From positions 248,001-312,000 of the forward strand of contig NZ_OY782853.1 of assembly GCF_963678425.1 (NCBI RefSeq): a stretch of DNA of 64,000 bases, read 5' to 3'. The position numbers were made by a program, and so were the translations under genes. Each line of letters begins with the position of its first letter. Positions within the stretch are counted from its first letter, which is position 1. This DNA comes from an uncultured Bacteroides sp. (GTDB lineage Bacteria > Bacteroidota > Bacteroidia > Bacteroidales > Bacteroidaceae). A model generated the notes under the pieces. The model had not been told where the DNA came from and searched no databases. It saw only the letters and a list, made by a program, of their open reading frames with translations. Positions 20,927 through 29,534 of the stretch are shown piece after piece.

Positions 20927-20957
20927 TTTATTTTTCTTTTAGTTGATTATCTGTTGA

Positions 20958-22208
20958 CTATTGTCTTACCTGACCATCTCCTTTAATTATCCATTTATAG
21001 GAAGTCAGCTCTTCGAGCCCCATTGGACCACGGGCATGAAGTTTCTGAGTACTGATACCTATTTCCGCACCCAAACCAAACTGTGCGCCATCTGTAAATG
21101 CAGTGGAGACGTTGGTATAAACACAAGCGGCATCAACTGACTTTGTGAATAGATTGGCATTTTCAGCATTCTCAGTCACAATACATTCACTGTGTTTGGA
21201 ACCGTTTCTGAAGATATGTTCAAGAGCCTCAGTTATATCTTTCACACTCTTTATGGACATTGTATAAGAAAGGAATTCTGTACCGTAACTTTCGGGTGTG
21301 GCAAGTTTCAGCAAATCGGCAGGATAATGGCCATCCAATATTTTATATGCTCTCTTATCTGCATAAATCACCACCTTGCTTTTCTGCAATGGTTCGCAAA
21401 GAGAAGGCAGATCCAACAACCTTTTTTCATGAATAATCACGCAATCTAACGCATTGCACACACCCACTCTTCGGGTCTTTGCATTATTAATAATCGCAGC
21501 TCCCTTTTTAAGATCACCAAATTCATCAAAATAAGTATGGCATACACCGGCTCCTGTTTCAATAACCGGGATGGTGGCATGCTGACGGACAAACTGAATC
21601 AGGCTGCTGCTTCCGCGGGGTATCAGCAAGTCTACGTATCCCACAGCGTTGAGCAGTTGAGAGGTTGCCTCTCTGTCAGCCGGAAGAAGTTCTACAATAT
21701 GAGTGTCCACCTCAAATTTCTCCAGAACAGAATGGATAATCTTCACAATTGCCCGATTTGAATAATCGGCATCGCTACCACCTTTCAGCACACAAGCATT
21801 GCCACTCTTCAGACATAAGGAGAATACATCGAAGCTAACATTGGGACGAGCTTCGTAGATAATACCTATCACACCAAAAGGGACACTTACCTTAGACAAT
21901 TCTATACCATTAGGTCTTGTTGTTTTAAGCAATGTACGTCCAAGCGGTGAAGGAAGAATAGCTACATTACGTATGTCACTAGCAATTCCTTTGATACGTT
22001 CTTCGGTAAGCATCAAGCGGTCATACTTAGGGTTACTCGTTTCCATCTTTGCTAAATCCTTCTGATTTCCGGAAAGGATTAGCTGAGTTTGCACTTCAGC
22101 CGCATCGGCCAACGCAATTAATATTTCATTAATCTGATGATCATTCAGAAAAGCAAGTTTTCTGCTTGCCGACTGAACAGCCTGAAAAGTTTCTTTTAAA
22201 TCCATCAT
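20958..22208 (-). CDS. proA: Glutamate-5-semialdehyde dehydrogenase (gamma-glutamyl phosphate reductase)
   Basis: A 416-residue ProA, the NADPH-dependent second step of proline synthesis. The catalytic Cys is in TRRVGVCNALDCVI (near residue 250). GVIGIIYEARPNVSFD, SGNACVLKGGSDA and the C-terminal RGPMGLEELTSYKW are family motifs. It begins 17 bp after proB in the same operon. Two ATGs stand next to each other at the start. Confidence 0.96.
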   Translation of the reverse strand: MMDLKETFQAVQSASRKLAFLNDHQINEILIALADAAEVQTQLILSGNQKDLAKMETSNPKYDRLMLTEERIKGIASDIRNVAILPSPLGRTLLKTTRPNGIELSKVSVPFGVIGIIYEARPNVSFDVFSLCLKSGNACVLKGGSDADYSNRAIVKIIHSVLEKFEVDTHIVELLPADREATSQLLNAVGYVDLLIPRGSSSLIQFVRQHATIPVIETGAGVCHTYFDEFGDLKKGAAIINNAKTRRVGVCNALDCVIIHEKRLLDLPSLCEPLQKSKVVIYADKRAYKILDGHYPADLLKLATPESYGTEFLSYTMSIKSVKDITEALEHIFRNGSKHSECIVTENAENANLFTKSVDAACVYTNVSTAFTDGAQFGLGAEIGISTQKLHARGPMGLEELTSYKWIIKGDGQVRQ

Positions 22209-22225
22209 TCGTCAATAATTAGATT

Positions 22226-23308
22226 TTATTCTATATAAAGATAATCATAATGCACAATCGGTTTTAAACCATGTTTGCCAATCATTTCTCTGGCCTCAGC
22301 AGAATCAAAGGAAGCCTTGCCCACTCCTATTTGTTTGCCTTTAAAGTCGAGAATACGAACAATATCGTCTTTCTCAAATTCGCCTTCAATGCTAGTAATT
22401 CCTACTGGAAGAATACTCACCGCCTTATTTGAATTGATGATCCGGGTAGCCTGTTCGTTAATATGCAGCTCGCCTTTGGCAAAGCCTTCACTATGGGCAA
22501 TCCATTTTTTTATGCTCGATACTTCCTGAGTGGAAGGGATAAACCGGGTGCAGATGGTAGTCTTAGGTTTCTTCAGCAAATCAACCAGAATATTGTCCCG
22601 CTTGCCATTGGCAATAATCACCGTGATTCCCTCATCGGCCACTTTACGTGCAATATTGGTCTTGGTAAGCATACCTCCTCTTCCAAAACCTGATTTTTCT
22701 GTTTGTATATAGTCTGAAAGATCTTTTCCATGCTCCACTTCGGCAATAACTGATGAATCAGGATCAGAAGGTGAACCGTTATAAATTCCGTCAATATTGC
22801 TCAGAATAATAAGCGCCTGAGCATCCATCATGCTGGCTATCAGCCCGGAGAGTTCATCATTATCGGTAAACATCAGTTCGGATACGGAAATGGTATCATT
22901 CTCGTTGACAATGGGAATTACTCCATTATCAAGCATCACCGACATGCAATTCTTCTGATTGAGATAATGACGTCTTGTACCAAAATTTTCCTTGGTAGTA
23001 AGTACCTGGCCTACGGGAATTTTATGCTCTCGAAAAAGCTCATAGTAACGGTTTATCAGTTTGGCCTGTCCCACAGCAGAAAACAGCTGACGTTGATCCA
23101 CACTATCCAGTTTCTTCGAGGCACGGATTTCACTTCTTCCAGAAGCAACAGCACCGGAAGAGACTAGAATTACTTCTACCCCCGATTTACGCAGTTCAGA
23201 AATCTGATCGACTAAAGCTGACATTCGGGTGATATCCAGTGTACCATCCTTACGTGTCAACACATTACTGCCTATCTTTACTGCTATTCTTGTAAATTGA
23301 TACGCCAT
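22226..23308 (-). CDS. proB: Glutamate 5-kinase
   Basis: 360 residues from ATG at 23308, the first step of proline synthesis. The amino-acid kinase domain shows VKIGSNVLTRKDG, VSSGAVASG, NENDTIS and FGRGGMLTK. The C-terminal PUA domain is the last 80 or so residues (KGELHINEQATRII onward). A longer open frame starts at 23386, but a promoter-like TATATTTG at 23329-23336 lies inside it and MAYQFTRIAVKIG is the usual N-terminus, so 23308 is chosen. It leads proB-proA-argF'. Confidence 0.95.
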   Translation of the reverse strand: MAYQFTRIAVKIGSNVLTRKDGTLDITRMSALVDQISELRKSGVEVILVSSGAVASGRSEIRASKKLDSVDQRQLFSAVGQAKLINRYYELFREHKIPVGQVLTTKENFGTRRHYLNQKNCMSVMLDNGVIPIVNENDTISVSELMFTDNDELSGLIASMMDAQALIILSNIDGIYNGSPSDPDSSVIAEVEHGKDLSDYIQTEKSGFGRGGMLTKTNIARKVADEGITVIIANGKRDNILVDLLKKPKTTICTRFIPSTQEVSSIKKWIAHSEGFAKGELHINEQATRIINSNKAVSILPVGITSIEGEFEKDDIVRILDFKGKQIGVGKASFDSAEAREMIGKHGLKPIVHYDYLYIE

Positions 23309-23328
23309 CTTGTTATAAATTAGAAGCA

Positions 23329-23336
23329 CAAATATA
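23329..23336 (-). promoter_or_regulatory. Promoter -7 box for proB-proA-argF'
   Basis: In the leftward sense TATATTTG matches the Bacteroides -7 consensus TAnnTTTG, 20 bp before the proB ATG. A TTTG about 22 bp further upstream is a candidate -33 element. Confidence 0.7.
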
Positions 23337-23461
23337 GAAAATTTAATCGATTTGTGAGCAAAGAGCCGTAGTTTCTTATCCTTCACTTTCTCAATTCTTA
23401 AATATCAGGCAGAGAAAGATCAAAAGAGAAGTAAAGATGGGGCAAATCCATCTATTTTTTC

Positions 23462-23469
23462 TATTTTTG
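23462..23469 (+). promoter_or_regulatory. Promoter -7 box for the aminotransferase gene
   Basis: TATTTTTG matches TAnnTTTG and ends 18 bp before the ATG at 23488. It lies inside the longer open frame that begins at 23437, which argues against that earlier start. No clear -33 TTTG is seen. Confidence 0.6.
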
Positions 23470-23487
23470 CAGCCAAAGAAAACTATA

Positions 23488-24636
23488 ATGAGAATTACAA
23501 ACCCACAAGTGGAACAGATGACCCCGTTCATTGTAATGGACGTACTGGAGAAAGCAAATGAAATGCAGAAAGAGGGAATATCTATTATCCACCTGGAAGT
23601 TGGTGAACCCGACTTTGATATTCCGGCATGTGTGGCTCAATCAGCCAAAGCAGCTTATGACAATCACCACACACATTACACTCACTCTTTAGGTCATCCC
23701 GACCTTCGGAACGCCATTGCCGATTTTTATAAGAAGGAATATGATGTAACGGTAGATCCTGAATGCATCGTTGTTACATGCGGCTCCTCACCTGCCATTC
23801 TGCTCACGCTTATGCTACTTTGTGAGCCTGAAAGCGAAGTGATTATGTCCAATCCCGGTTATGCCTGCTACCGGAATTTCACACTGGCCGCACATGCCAA
23901 TCCAGTATTGGTACCTTTGCGTGCAGCAAACGGATTTCAGTATGACGTTGAGGATATAAAGAAAAGTATTACTCCTCTTACCCGGGGAATATTCATTAAT
24001 TCACCTATGAACCCTACCGGAACACTCCTGGAAGAATCTTTCTTTAAAGAAGTTTCATCACTTGGGGTCCCAGTAATATCTGATGAGATCTATCACGGAC
24101 TGGTATACGAAGGTAAGGCAAGAAGCATTCTTGAGTTTACCAACAAGGCTTTTGTACTAAACGGATTTTCAAAACGCTTTGCAATGACCGGACTTCGTCT
24201 TGGATATCTCATTGCACCCAAAGAATATATGCGTCCCTTACAAAAGCTGCAGCAGAACTTATTTATCTGTGCACCAAGCATTGCCCAGCAAGCCGGCATC
24301 ACCGCACTCAAAGAGGCTGGAGAAGATGTGGAGAAAATGAAAGCTATCTACAATGAGCGACGGATATACATGATCTCCCGCCTGAAAGAGATGGGATTTA
24401 AAATTGATGTAGAACCCAAAGGTGCCTTTTATATTTTCTGCGATGCCCGCAAGTTCACTAAAGATTCTTATAAGTTTGCTTTCGAGATTCTGGAACATGC
24501 ACATGTGGGAGTTACTCCCGGAGTAGATTTTGGTACTTCCGGTGAGGGATACATTCGCTTCTCATATGCCAATTCAATAGAAAACATTAAAGAAGGAATG
24601 GATCGGATTGAAGCATATCTAAGAACAATCCAGTAA
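23488..24636 (+). CDS. PLP-dependent class I/II aminotransferase
   Basis: 382 residues from ATG at 23488. Fold-type I aminotransferase motifs are present: LEVGEPDFDIP, INSPMNPTGTLL, SDEIYHGLVY, the PLP lysine in NGFSKRFAMTGLRLGYL and FRFSYA-like RFSYANS near the C-terminus. It resembles aspartate/aromatic aminotransferases of the 1-aminotransferase group. The amino-acid substrate cannot be fixed from sequence. It is the only rightward gene between the proBA-argF' and arg units and ends at a strong bidirectional hairpin. Confidence 0.9.
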   Translation: MRITNPQVEQMTPFIVMDVLEKANEMQKEGISIIHLEVGEPDFDIPACVAQSAKAAYDNHHTHYTHSLGHPDLRNAIADFYKKEYDVTVDPECIVVTCGSSPAILLTLMLLCEPESEVIMSNPGYACYRNFTLAAHANPVLVPLRAANGFQYDVEDIKKSITPLTRGIFINSPMNPTGTLLEESFFKEVSSLGVPVISDEIYHGLVYEGKARSILEFTNKAFVLNGFSKRFAMTGLRLGYLIAPKEYMRPLQKLQQNLFICAPSIAQQAGITALKEAGEDVEKMKAIYNERRIYMISRLKEMGFKIDVEPKGAFYIFCDARKFTKDSYKFAFEILEHAHVGVTPGVDFGTSGEGYIRFSYANSIENIKEGMDRIEAYLRTIQ

Positions 24637-24648
24637 TTATAAAAAGCT

Positions 24649-24706
24649 ACAGACCAGATATCTGATAAGACTTATCCTCAAAGGAGTCATCAGATATCTG
24701 GTCTGT
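24649..24706. terminator. Bidirectional terminator with 18-bp perfect stem
   Basis: ACAGACCAGATATCTGAT at 24649-24666 and its exact complement at 24689-24706 enclose 22 nt that contain a further GACT/AGTC pair. It lies between two convergent genes and is followed by a T-rich run on the plus strand (ATCTATTTTTT). Confidence 0.85.
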
Positions 24707-24719
24707 AGTAATCTATTTT

Positions 24720-24962
24720 TTACTCTTTACTTTCGCGGGCTTCTACCAATTGAATAGCGACCTCATAATCTTCCGGAACTACAATGACCTTCACACCACC
24801 AGGACCAAAATTTACAGACATCGATGGTGCTATACATCCCAGATTATCATCCTTCAATGCAGCCTCAATACCTGCACTTTCCAACAAACCCTTCACTAAT
24901 TCAGCCTCCCAGGGCGTTCCCGTAAAAACCTCTACTAGAGGAGTGTTATCTTCTACATTCAT
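24720..24962 (-). CDS. DUF2007 family small protein (copy 1)
   Basis: An 80-residue protein of the DUF2007 (putative signal-transducing) type. It holds the core LVEVFTGTPWEAELVKGLLESAG, then a beta-rich half ending in KVIVVPEDYEVAIQLVEAR. These ferredoxin-like folded domains often occur alone or fused to other domains and have no firm function. It is one of three tandem copies and is most like the copy at 25125; the leader sequence before the ATG is also shared. Confidence 0.8.
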   Translation of the reverse strand: MNVEDNTPLVEVFTGTPWEAELVKGLLESAGIEAALKDDNLGCIAPSMSVNFGPGGVKVIVVPEDYEVAIQLVEARESKE

Positions 24963-25124
24963 AATTATTACATTTTAAGATTAATAATCTACTCTAAAAT
25001 ATAACAATTAAAAAGCAAGAGTTGTTGCGAAAGAGGAATGATTTATATTTAAAAATGCAGAGACATACTATTCTTACTTAAGCTGCATGGTTTTCACTCA
25101 GATCAAAGTGAAAAAGGTTCTTAC

Positions 25125-25364
25125 CTACTCTGTATCTCCCCTTGTAGCAAGTATCTCACTGGCAACTTCAAAATCATATGCAAATACAAGGACTTTCATT
25201 CCACCCCCAAAGCTAAATGATGTTGATGATGTAAAGTTTACCATGTTATCATTCTTTAATGCAGCCTGGACACCAGAACTTTCCAATAGTCCTCTCACTA
25301 ATTCGGCCTCCCAAGGGGTTCCCGAGAAAACTTCTACTAAAGGAATCTTATCATCTCTATCCAT
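25125..25364 (-). CDS. DUF2007 family small protein (copy 2)
   Basis: A 79-residue paralogue of the previous gene with LVEVFSGTPWEAELVRGLLESSG and MKVLVFAYDFEVASEILA. The stretch upstream of the ATG (AATAATTAT..., then AGATTAATA) matches that of copy 1, so the duplication seems to include the leader. Function is unknown. Confidence 0.8.
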   Translation of the reverse strand: MDRDDKIPLVEVFSGTPWEAELVRGLLESSGVQAALKNDNMVNFTSSTSFSFGGGMKVLVFAYDFEVASEILATRGDTE

Positions 25365-25452
25365 AATTATTATATTTAAAGATTAATACTCAATCAACAA
25401 ATATAATAAATAAAAAGACAAATGCATTACGAAAGCAGTTATATTGTATTTA

Positions 25453-25635
25453 TCAGATACGGCCACCGATAACTCTTGCTGCAGCAGCGTAACTTTCTTT
25501 TGGAACAGAGACTCTCATTCCTGCATCGCTTACTTCAGCCTTCACATTGGCTTCTTGTAATAAGTTCATAATTAACATCACTTCCCAAGGTGCACCAGAA
25601 AAGACATCAATAAAGGATAATTTGCTTGTTTTCAT
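25453..25635 (-). CDS. DUF2007 family small protein (copy 3, divergent)
   Basis: About 60 residues from the ATG at 25635 (an in-frame ATG also exists at 25662). It retains the motif IDVFSGAPWEVMLIMNLLQEANV but has a shorter middle loop before RVSVPKESYAAAARVIGG. It is the most divergent of the three tandem copies. The shorter start gives an N-terminus like that of the other two. Confidence 0.75.
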   Translation of the reverse strand: MKTSKLSFIDVFSGAPWEVMLIMNLLQEANVKAEVSDAGMRVSVPKESYAAAARVIGGRI

Positions 25636-25662
25636 TGAACTGTAACTTTTTTTAGATTTCAC

Positions 25663-26285
25663 TTAATGTTCACCTCGCAAATATATATAGAAAAATAATT
25701 CTTCCCAAAACAAAAAAAATACATTTAACTAATCTTTTATGCAAACGTTATAAATAAATAGACGTAAAATGAACACTTAATTTAATCATTTATTATTTAA
25801 GCACTTACGTCTACTTATTGTTTGTAGCAAAACATTAAAAAGCTCATTTTAAATAATACAATTATTAAAATAATAATTACAATAAGATCACTAATAGATA
25901 GCACCAAAGAAGATTGAGAAGTTATCTATAGTAAACTTTTAAACGCATTTTTAGAATTTGGGACAACATCCATATTTTTAAATATTTACTACAGATTTAA
26001 ATCCGTAATCATTTAACCTAATTGTAATATTCATTTCAAAACAATGAATAAACTGTAATACCATAATAGTAAGTGGCATTTATATTAAACTATACAAATA
26101 AAATACTCCTATTGAGAATATACATTTTAAGATAGATTAGCACTACAATAACTATTTTAGCAATCACTTAACAATCAGTTTATTATCAATTCATTTTTTT
26201 TCTAATGAAGGATAATTAGACAATCCTTAGCTTGTACAAGAAGAACCGCAGCTTTTTCTGCTCTTAAGAGTAAGCAACAAAACAC
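25663..26285. other. AT-rich intergenic region
   Basis: No supported gene is seen in about 620 bp. It separates the DUF2007 trio from the terminator of the acyl-CoA synthetase gene. A palindrome CTTGTACAAG lies at 26231-26240. A promoter for the leftward DUF2007 genes would be expected near 25690, but no clear consensus is seen. Confidence 0.5.
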
Positions 26286-26320
26286 AAAAGGCATTCCAGA
26301 ATAAGCCGGAATGCCTTTTT
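26286..26320 (-). terminator. Terminator after the acyl-CoA synthetase gene
   Basis: AAAAGGCATTCC and its complement with a 10-nt loop, flanked by A-runs and T-runs, 20 bp past the stop of the leftward gene. The A/T flanks make it usable in both directions. Confidence 0.88.
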
Positions 26321-26340
26321 AAGTATTTATAAAGTACGAT

Positions 26341-28005
26341 TTACTTCTTAACTTCTTTATCCTTATCGCGGATTTCTACACGACGAATCTTACCACTTAT
26401 TGTTTTAGGCAATTCGTCAACAAACTCAATCACACGAGGATATTTATAAGGAGCTGTTACCTTCTTCACATGATCCTGAAGTTCTTTTGCCAGTTCATCA
26501 CCAGCCTTGGCTTTGTATTCCTTGGACAGAATAATTGTTGCTTTCACCACCTGTCCGCGAATCTCATCAGGAACACCGGTAATGGCACATTCCACAACAG
26601 CCGGGTGAGTCATCAAAGCACTTTCCACTTCAAATGGGCCTATACGGTAACCAGAACTCTTAATTACATCATCCGCACGACCTACGAACCACAAATAACC
26701 ATCCTGATCTCTCCAGGCTAAGTCACCTGTATAATACTTATTATCATGATAAGCCTCTTTTGTCAGCTCTTCGTTTCTGTAATATTCCTTACTCAAGCCA
26801 ATGGGGAATGCCTTATCCAGATGGATAACAATTTGACCTTGTTCGCCTTCTTCAGCAGATCTTCCATCCGGTGTAAGTAAATCAACATCATAATTTGGAC
26901 TAGGAACACCCATACTTCCTGGTTTTGGTTCCATCCATGGAGATGTAAATACCACAAGTGTAGTCTCACTCTGACCGTAACCTTCTCTGAGCTTAATGCC
27001 CGTTAACTGATAAAACTGATCGTAAACAGCCGGATTCAAAGCTTCACCTGCAATCTCACAATATTCTAAAGAAGAAAGATCATATTTAGTTAGATCTTCA
27101 CGAATCAGAAAACGGAAGATTGTGGGAGGAGCACAAAGAGAAGTAATATGATATTCATGTATCTTCTCAAGTATGGCCGAAGGAGTAAATTTCTCATGAT
27201 CGTAAACAAAAACAGTAGCACCTGCAATCCACTGACCATATAATTTTCCCCAAAGAGCCTTTAACCAACCGGTATCGGCAATGGTTAGGTGCAAACTTCC
27301 TTCATGAAGATTATGCCAATATTTAGCAGTGACAATATGTCCCAGAGGATAAATAAAAGTATGTGCCACCATTTTAGCATTACCTGTTGTACCGGAGGTA
27401 AAACTAATAAGCATAATGTCATCATTATCATTCACATGTTCCGGGCGAATAAATGGTGCTGCATTGTCTATTCCTTCGTGGAAGTCTTCCCAACCTTCAG
27501 GAATAACCGGTCCAATTGATATGCGATGTACCATTGATGGAGATTCCGACATGGCATCATTGATATGACCAATAATCAGTTCATCGCCATCAGCCACGAT
27601 GGTCATAATATCTGCAGCATTGTTACGATATACAATATCTTTCTTGGTAAGCAAGTGGGTTGCAGGGATAATTACAGCTCCAATCTTATGCAAAGCAATA
27701 ATTGTAAGCCAGAACTCATATCTGCGCTTCAGAATAACCATTACTTTATCATCTTTCTTAATACCTAATGAAAGGAAATAAGAGGCTGTTTTATCAGTCA
27801 GTTCTTTCATCTCAGCAAAAGTGAAGCGATGACACTCGTTTTTGTCATTGGTCCATAACAAGGCCAATTTGTCAGGTTGCTCAGCAGCCCATGCATCTAC
27901 TACATCATAAGCAAAGTTAAAGTTCGCAGGTATCTTAAGTTTATAATTCTTTTCGAAATCTTCCTGCGAGGTAAACTCTGTTTTTTCTAAAAATCTTTCG
28001 ATCAT
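26341..28005 (-). CDS. AMP-binding acyl-CoA synthetase
   Basis: A 554-residue ANL-superfamily enzyme. Motifs in order are SFTSGTTGNAKMV (A3 P-loop, about 210), REGYGQSETT (A5, about 340), YYTGDLAWRDQDGYLWFVGRADD (A7/A8), IKSSGYRIGPFEVE and the catalytic Lys in PKTISGKIRR near the C-terminus. It activates a carboxylic acid as acyl-AMP and then acyl-CoA. The set resembles medium-chain or acetyl/propionyl-type synthetases. The gene follows an XRE-cupin regulator by 51 bp, a pairing that suggests regulation by that protein or a shared ligand (inference). Confidence 0.92.
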   Translation of the reverse strand: MIERFLEKTEFTSQEDFEKNYKLKIPANFNFAYDVVDAWAAEQPDKLALLWTNDKNECHRFTFAEMKELTDKTASYFLSLGIKKDDKVMVILKRRYEFWLTIIALHKIGAVIIPATHLLTKKDIVYRNNAADIMTIVADGDELIIGHINDAMSESPSMVHRISIGPVIPEGWEDFHEGIDNAAPFIRPEHVNDNDDIMLISFTSGTTGNAKMVAHTFIYPLGHIVTAKYWHNLHEGSLHLTIADTGWLKALWGKLYGQWIAGATVFVYDHEKFTPSAILEKIHEYHITSLCAPPTIFRFLIREDLTKYDLSSLEYCEIAGEALNPAVYDQFYQLTGIKLREGYGQSETTLVVFTSPWMEPKPGSMGVPSPNYDVDLLTPDGRSAEEGEQGQIVIHLDKAFPIGLSKEYYRNEELTKEAYHDNKYYTGDLAWRDQDGYLWFVGRADDVIKSSGYRIGPFEVESALMTHPAVVECAITGVPDEIRGQVVKATIILSKEYKAKAGDELAKELQDHVKKVTAPYKYPRVIEFVDELPKTISGKIRRVEIRDKDKEVKK

Positions 28006-28056
28006 ATTTCTATTAGTTATTATCGTTGGAAATCGGTTAATTAAAAAAACTATGAC

Positions 28057-28611
28057 TTAAATAATCATAGCAAGGAATCTCACCGATTTACCATCAAGTG
28101 CTTTCATTCCATGTGGCTGTTTTGAATCAAAATAAATGCTGTCGCCCTCATTTAAAATCAACTCTTTACCATTAATATTAAGAAGCATACGACCAGAACA
28201 AACAAGATTAAATTCTTGTCCGGCATGAGCGTTAAAAGTAATCGGGCACTCTTCATCCTTAGGTTCTACCGTCACAATGAACGGATCAGCCTTTCTGTCC
28301 TTAAAACCAGCTGCAAGTGATTGATACTTGTACGCTTTTGTTCTTTCGATAGACGTTCCCATCCCGGCACGGGTAAGAAAATAGGTACTCATCTTAGGTT
28401 CTTCGCCAAACATCAGCGCATCAAGTGCCACTCCATATTTACGAGCCACCTTTTGTAACATACTTACTGAAATATCTGATTCACCACTCTCAGCCTGTAC
28501 ATATTCTTCAAGAGAGAGTTCGCAATCTCTGGCAACATCCTCTACTGTTAGTTCAAGTACGTCACGCAATCCACGTAATCGTTCTGCAATTTGTTTTATT
28601 TGTTCGTCCAT
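28057..28611 (-). CDS. XRE-family transcriptional regulator with cupin domain
   Basis: 184 residues. An N-terminal Cro/CI helix-turn-helix (about residues 8-62, LRGLRDVLELTVEDVARDCE) is joined to a C-terminal cupin (about 110-182) with ITFNAHAGQEFNLVCSG and EGDSIYFDSKQPHGMKAL. Such proteins sense small molecules through the cupin and control adjacent metabolic genes. It starts 13 bp after proC and precedes the acyl-CoA synthetase, so it may be on the proC message. Confidence 0.9.
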   Translation of the reverse strand: MDEQIKQIAERLRGLRDVLELTVEDVARDCELSLEEYVQAESGESDISVSMLQKVARKYGVALDALMFGEEPKMSTYFLTRAGMGTSIERTKAYKYQSLAAGFKDRKADPFIVTVEPKDEECPITFNAHAGQEFNLVCSGRMLLNINGKELILNEGDSIYFDSKQPHGMKALDGKSVRFLAMII

Positions 28612-28624
28612 ATAATAAATGGTA

Positions 28625-29398
28625 TTATCTGCTTGCTTTCATAGCTCGGATAATAGCCGAGCTGAAGCCTGCATGTTCTAATTCATTAAGTCCTTTGATT
28701 GTTAGTCCACCCGGCGTCGTTACCTTGTCAATCTCAATGGCAGGGTGAGTATCATTCTGCAGAAGAAGTTCTGCAGCTCCCTTTACAGATTGCGCCACCA
28801 TTTTCTGAGCATCTTTCGGGTAAATTCCCATCTCTACTCCGGCCTCAACAGCTGCGTGAATATATTTCAGCACATAAGCAATGCCACACGAAGTAAGCGC
28901 TGTAGCTGCGCTCATCTGTGATTCGTTAATAATCATTGCCAGCCCCATTTCATCAAAAATATCAAGAATATACTGTTCCTGCTCATTCGATGCATTATGT
29001 GATGCTATCAGCGTGGTGCTCTCAAGAAGGGAAATAGCTGTATTAGGAATAACCCTGAAAATGGTTGCCTCTTCACCGATAATCTTGGTATATTCAGTAA
29101 AAGAAACGCCAGCGGCTACTGTAACCAGAATCTGCTTTTGTGAATTGAACCTGATTCCTTCCAGCACAAGCTTAACCAGCCATGGTTTAACTGCCAGAAT
29201 AATAATATCGGCAACTTCGGCCGCAACATGATTGCTGTTAGTAACATTTATGTCCGCATTAAATGATTTTAGTGCGTCGAGTTTTCCATTAGTAGGGTTA
29301 GCAACTGTTATATCAACAGCTTTTACCTTGGTACCTTGTACGAGGCCTCGAGCAATCGCTCCCCCCATATTACCGGCTCCTATTATTGCTATCTTCAT
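28625..29398 (-). CDS. proC: Pyrroline-5-carboxylate reductase
   Basis: 257 residues from ATG at 29398 (MKIAIIGAGNMGGAIARGL), the last step of proline synthesis. The Rossmann glycine motif is at the N-terminus, FRVIPNTAISLLEST is the NADPH/substrate segment, and the C-terminal dimer helix shows ATALTSCGIAYV and TTPGGLTIKGLNELEHAGF. An open frame reaches 29440, but a promoter-like box at 29428-29435 lies inside it. Confidence 0.95.
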   Translation of the reverse strand: MKIAIIGAGNMGGAIARGLVQGTKVKAVDITVANPTNGKLDALKSFNADINVTNSNHVAAEVADIIILAVKPWLVKLVLEGIRFNSQKQILVTVAAGVSFTEYTKIIGEEATIFRVIPNTAISLLESTTLIASHNASNEQEQYILDIFDEMGLAMIINESQMSAATALTSCGIAYVLKYIHAAVEAGVEMGIYPKDAQKMVAQSVKGAAELLLQNDTHPAIEIDKVTTPGGLTIKGLNELEHAGFSSAIIRAMKASR

Positions 29399-29427
29399 AC
29401 TATCTAAAGTTATCTGTTTAATTACGG

Positions 29428-29435
29428 CAAACTTA
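29428..29435 (-). promoter_or_regulatory. Promoter -7 box for proC
   Basis: In the leftward sense TAAGTTTG fits TAnnTTTG, about 30 bp before the proC ATG and just after the hairpin at 29443-29503. No clear -33 TTG is present. Confidence 0.5.
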
Positions 29436-29442
29436 CACAAAA

Positions 29443-29503
29443 ATCCTCAATATGTAAGTAATATAACCAGAAAATAGGCTTATTATACTTAAATATTGAG
29501 GAT
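29443..29503 (-). terminator. Long hairpin between argD and proC
   Basis: ATCCTCAATAT at 29443-29453 and its exact complement at 29493-29503, with an imperfect inner continuation (TAAGTAATATA against TATTATACTTA). In the leftward sense it is followed by TTTTTG. It probably ends the arg message before proC. Confidence 0.6.
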
Positions 29504-29534
29504 AAATAAACAAAATAACAAATAAAGCCTTTTG

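Noticed and set aside
26227..26280. Leftward 17-codon frame ending in KSCGSSCTS
   Set aside because: The Cys-rich end is eye-catching, but there is no ATG, it lies just after the terminator of the acyl-CoA synthetase gene, and no ribosome-binding site is visible.
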